This document shows positions 4,652 to 6,533 of a DNA stretch of 6,533 nucleotides, one piece after another. This DNA comes from TMED14 sp965657195. GTDB lineage: Bacteria > Bacteroidota > Bacteroidia > Flavobacteriales > Schleiferiaceae. Every line of letters starts with the position of its first letter. Position 1 is the first letter of the stretch. A program made the position numbers and the translations under genes. The stretch covers positions 1 to 6,533 of the forward strand of contig CBFHNK010000079.1 in the NCBI GenBank assembly GCA_965657195.1, written 5' to 3'. The notes beneath the pieces are model-generated. The model saw only the letters and a list, made by a program, of their open reading frames with translations. It had not been told where the DNA came from and ran no database searches.

Positions 4652-6533
4652 CTAGAGGTTTTCAAGCAAGAAGTTGGTCATTTTGGTGAACAACTGGTAG
4701 CGCGTGGCACCGCCGTAAATACCGTGGTTCTTGTCGGGGTAGACCATGTAGTCGAACTGCTTGTTGGCCTGAATGAGCTCTTCGGCGAGGCGCATCGAAT
4801 TCTGAACGTGCACGTTGTCGTCGCCGGTTCCATGGACCAGCAAGAGGTTGCCCTTGAGTTTTGCGGCGTGGGCCAGGGGCGAATTGATGTCGTAGTTCGT
4901 CGAATTCTCGGCGGGAGTGCGCATGTAGCGCTCGGTGTAGATGTTGTCGTAAAAACGCCAGTTGGTCACCGGGGCGACGGCGATGGCGGCTTTAAATACT
5001 TCGGAACCTTGCATCAAGCAGTTCGACGCCATGAATCCGCCGTAGGACCAGCCCCAGATTCCGATGCGGCCTGCGTCGACGTTGGGGTGCTTCGCAAGGG
5101 ACTGCGCGGCGGCGATTTGGTCTTCGACCTCGTACTTGCCGAGCTGCAGGTAGGTGACTTTTTTGAAGTCGCGGCCTTGGGCGCCGGTTCCGCGGTTGTC
5201 CACGCACACGATCCAGTAGCCTTGTGCCGCCAAGTGCTGGTACCAGAAGTAGTCGCGGCCACCCCAGCGCTGGGTGACTTGCTGGCTTCCCGGACCGCCG
5301 TACACAAACATGAGCACGGGGTACTTTTTGCTGGCGTCAAAATTTAAAGGGCGAATCTCCCATGCCGGAAGCTTTTGGCCATTGGCCGCCTCGAGCGTGA
5401 AAAAGGTCTTAGGCGATAGGGCGAATTCGCCGAGGTTTTTGCGCAGTTCGGCGTTGTCTTCGAGCACGCGCACTTGCTTGCCGCTGCGGTCGTACAGGGT
5501 GTAGCTGGCGGGGCTGTTGCCGTCTTGCGCCGTCAGCACATAGTAGTCAAAGGTGGACGAAAACGAGGCGTCGTTGGACGGAGCCGTGGCGGCAATGGCC
5601 GTGGGCTTACCACCCTTTAGCTTGGTGCGGAACACCTCGCGCTGGCTGGCGCTGCGCGAAGCGGCTTGGTAGTAGGCTTCGCCACGGACTTCGTCCACCC
5701 CGTAGAAGGTGGTGACGTCGTAGGCTCCGCTGGTGATGGGGGTGGATTTGCTTCCGTCGGCGCTGTAGAGGTAGTAGTGGGTGAATCCGCTGCGCTCGCT
5801 GGTCCACACGAGGCGTCCGTCGGCCAAAAAGCTGAATTCGCGCTCAGATTCGACGTAGGCGGCGTCGGTTTCGAGCAAAAAGCGTCGGGCGGTGGCGCCA
5901 GCGCGGTAGGTCATCACCTGCATCGAGTCCTGGTGGCGGTTCAGCGTTGCAAAAAACAGCTCGCCTTTGGGGCTCCAGGCCATGCGCGGAATGTATTCGT
6001 ACTTCAAGCCCTCACTTGCGGTCACGGTAGCAGAACCGTTCCACACGTGCAAACTGACCACGGAATTTACCTCGCCGGCCTTCGGGTACTTAAATACGTA
6101 GGGCTTGGGGTAGGTATCGCTTCCGTACATGTCCATGCTGAACGTCGGAACCGCACGCTCGTCAAAGCGCAAGTAGGCGAGGGACTTGCTGTCGGGGCTC
6201 CACGCCAGGGCGACGTGAAAGCCGAATTCCTCTTCGTAGACCCAGTCGGGAGCTCCGTTGAGGATGGCGTTGTCCTCACCGTCGGTCGTGACCTGCTTCA
6301 CCGCAGCCGTAGCCAGGTTTTGCACGTAGATGTTGCGCTCAAACACAAAGGCGAGCTGGGTTCCGTCGGGCGAAAGCACGGGGTTTTGAATCGGCTTGCC
6401 GTAGACCTGCGCAAGCTTCTTGGTCTGACGATCAAATACGAAGACCTTGGCCGTGTACGAGTGGCGATAAATAGACTCGATTTCGGTCTCGAGAATCACG
6501 TAGCGCTCGCCGGGGGCGAATTCGTAGCTGCTG
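4652..6533 (-). CDS. Dipeptidyl peptidase IV, serine peptidase family S9B (N-terminus outside window)
   Basis: This enzyme cleaves dipeptides, typically Xaa-Pro or Xaa-Ala, from the N-terminus of peptides; bacterial members act in the periplasm or at the cell surface. About 626 C-terminal residues are present. The frame is open to the window edge, reading Ser-Ser-Tyr-Glu-Phe-Ala-Pro-Gly-Glu-Arg-Tyr-Val, so the GTG at 6499 is internal. Family members are usually about 720 residues with a signal peptide, so roughly 100 are missing. The beta-propeller half shows Leu-Ser-Pro-Asp-Gly and Trp-Ser-Pro-Asp blade repeats and the Asp-Trp-Val-Tyr-Glu-Glu-Glu motif (codons 6227-6247), whose glutamates hold the substrate amino terminus. 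The alpha/beta-hydrolase half begins near 5330 with Tyr-Gly-Gly-Pro-Gly. The complete triad is visible: Ser in Gly-Trp-Ser-Tyr-Gly-Gly (5045-5047), Asp in Gly-Thr-Gly-Asp-Asp-Asn (4820-4822) and His in Lys-Asn-His-Gly-Ile (4724-4726). The TAG stop is 67 bases before the peptide symporter. Confidence 0.95.
   Translation of the reverse strand, partial: SSYEFAPGERYVILETEIESIYRHSYTAKVFVFDRQTKKLAQVYGKPIQNPVLSPDGTQLAFVFERNIYVQNLATAAVKQVTTDGEDNAILNGAPDWVYEEEFGFHVALAWSPDSKSLAYLRFDERAVPTFSMDMYGSDTYPKPYVFKYPKAGEVNSVVSLHVWNGSATVTASEGLKYEYIPRMAWSPKGELFFATLNRHQDSMQVMTYRAGATARRFLLETDAAYVESEREFSFLADGRLVWTSERSGFTHYYLYSADGSKSTPITSGAYDVTTFYGVDEVRGEAYYQAASRSASQREVFRTKLKGGKPTAIAATAPSNDASFSSTFDYYVLTAQDGNSPASYTLYDRSGKQVRVLEDNAELRKNLGEFALSPKTFFTLEAANGQKLPAWEIRPLNFDASKKYPVLMFVYGGPGSQQVTQRWGGRDYFWYQHLAAQGYWIVCVDNRGTGAQGRDFKKVTYLQLGKYEVEDQIAAAQSLAKHPNVDAGRIGIWGWSYGGFMASNCLMQGSEVFKAAIAVAPVTNWRFYDNIYTERYMRTPAENSTNYDINSPLAHAAKLKGNLLLVHGTGDDNVHVQNSMRLAEELIQANKQFDYMVYPDKNHGIYGGATRYQLFTKMTNFLLENL

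Noticed and set aside
6497..6499. GTG as the start codon of the dipeptidyl peptidase
   Set aside because: The frame stays open to the window edge with family-typical sequence upstream, and a start here would lack the signal peptide and first propeller blade.

Overview
The window looks like chromosomal DNA from a fairly GC-rich member of the Bacteroidota, probably a flavobacterium-like lineage. Four observations support this. The promoters read as TTG-N19-TAnnTTTG rather than the E. coli -35/-10 pair. None of the start codons has a clear Shine-Dalgarno sequence. The gene families present (an S9B dipeptidyl peptidase with a DWVYEEE motif, a POT peptide symporter and a NUDIX/winged-helix regulator) are all common in that phylum. 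The lineage is inferred from these features; no marker gene was compared.

Layout from left to right. (1) Positions 2-367, + strand: the glycine-rich C-terminal tail of an RNA-binding protein whose catalytic part lies outside the window. (2) A bidirectional terminator (389-421) separates it from convergent trxB (440-1375, - strand, thioredoxin reductase). (3) trxB and tRNA-Pro(GGG) (1462-1534, +) are divergent, sharing an 86-base spacer that holds a good -7 element for each. The tRNA is followed by its own terminator (1536-1569). (4) Positions 1570-2333 hold no convincing protein gene. From about 1704 to 2258 the + strand carries a dense chain of strong hairpins with UUCG, UACG and GCAA loops. 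A plausible promoter precedes it and a textbook intrinsic terminator ends it. I read this as an unrecognised structured non-coding RNA of about 550 nt, and it is the most interesting item here. (5) Positions 2334-3035, +: an NrtR/AraR-type NUDIX-winged-helix transcription regulator with a degenerate NUDIX box. Two overlapping inverted repeats sit on its promoter. (6) A second bidirectional terminator (3055-3080). (7) On the - strand, a dipeptidyl peptidase IV (4652 to beyond 6533, N-terminus missing) lies upstream of a POT-family proton/oligopeptide symporter (3100-4584). The spacer between them carries a good promoter match for the symporter.

Functionally, the right half is a peptide-use module: the S9B peptidase releases dipeptides outside the inner membrane and the POT symporter imports them. 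The left half is housekeeping (redox maintenance, tRNA, RNA-binding protein). The regulator and the putative ncRNA lie between the two, and the sequence does not show what either one controls.
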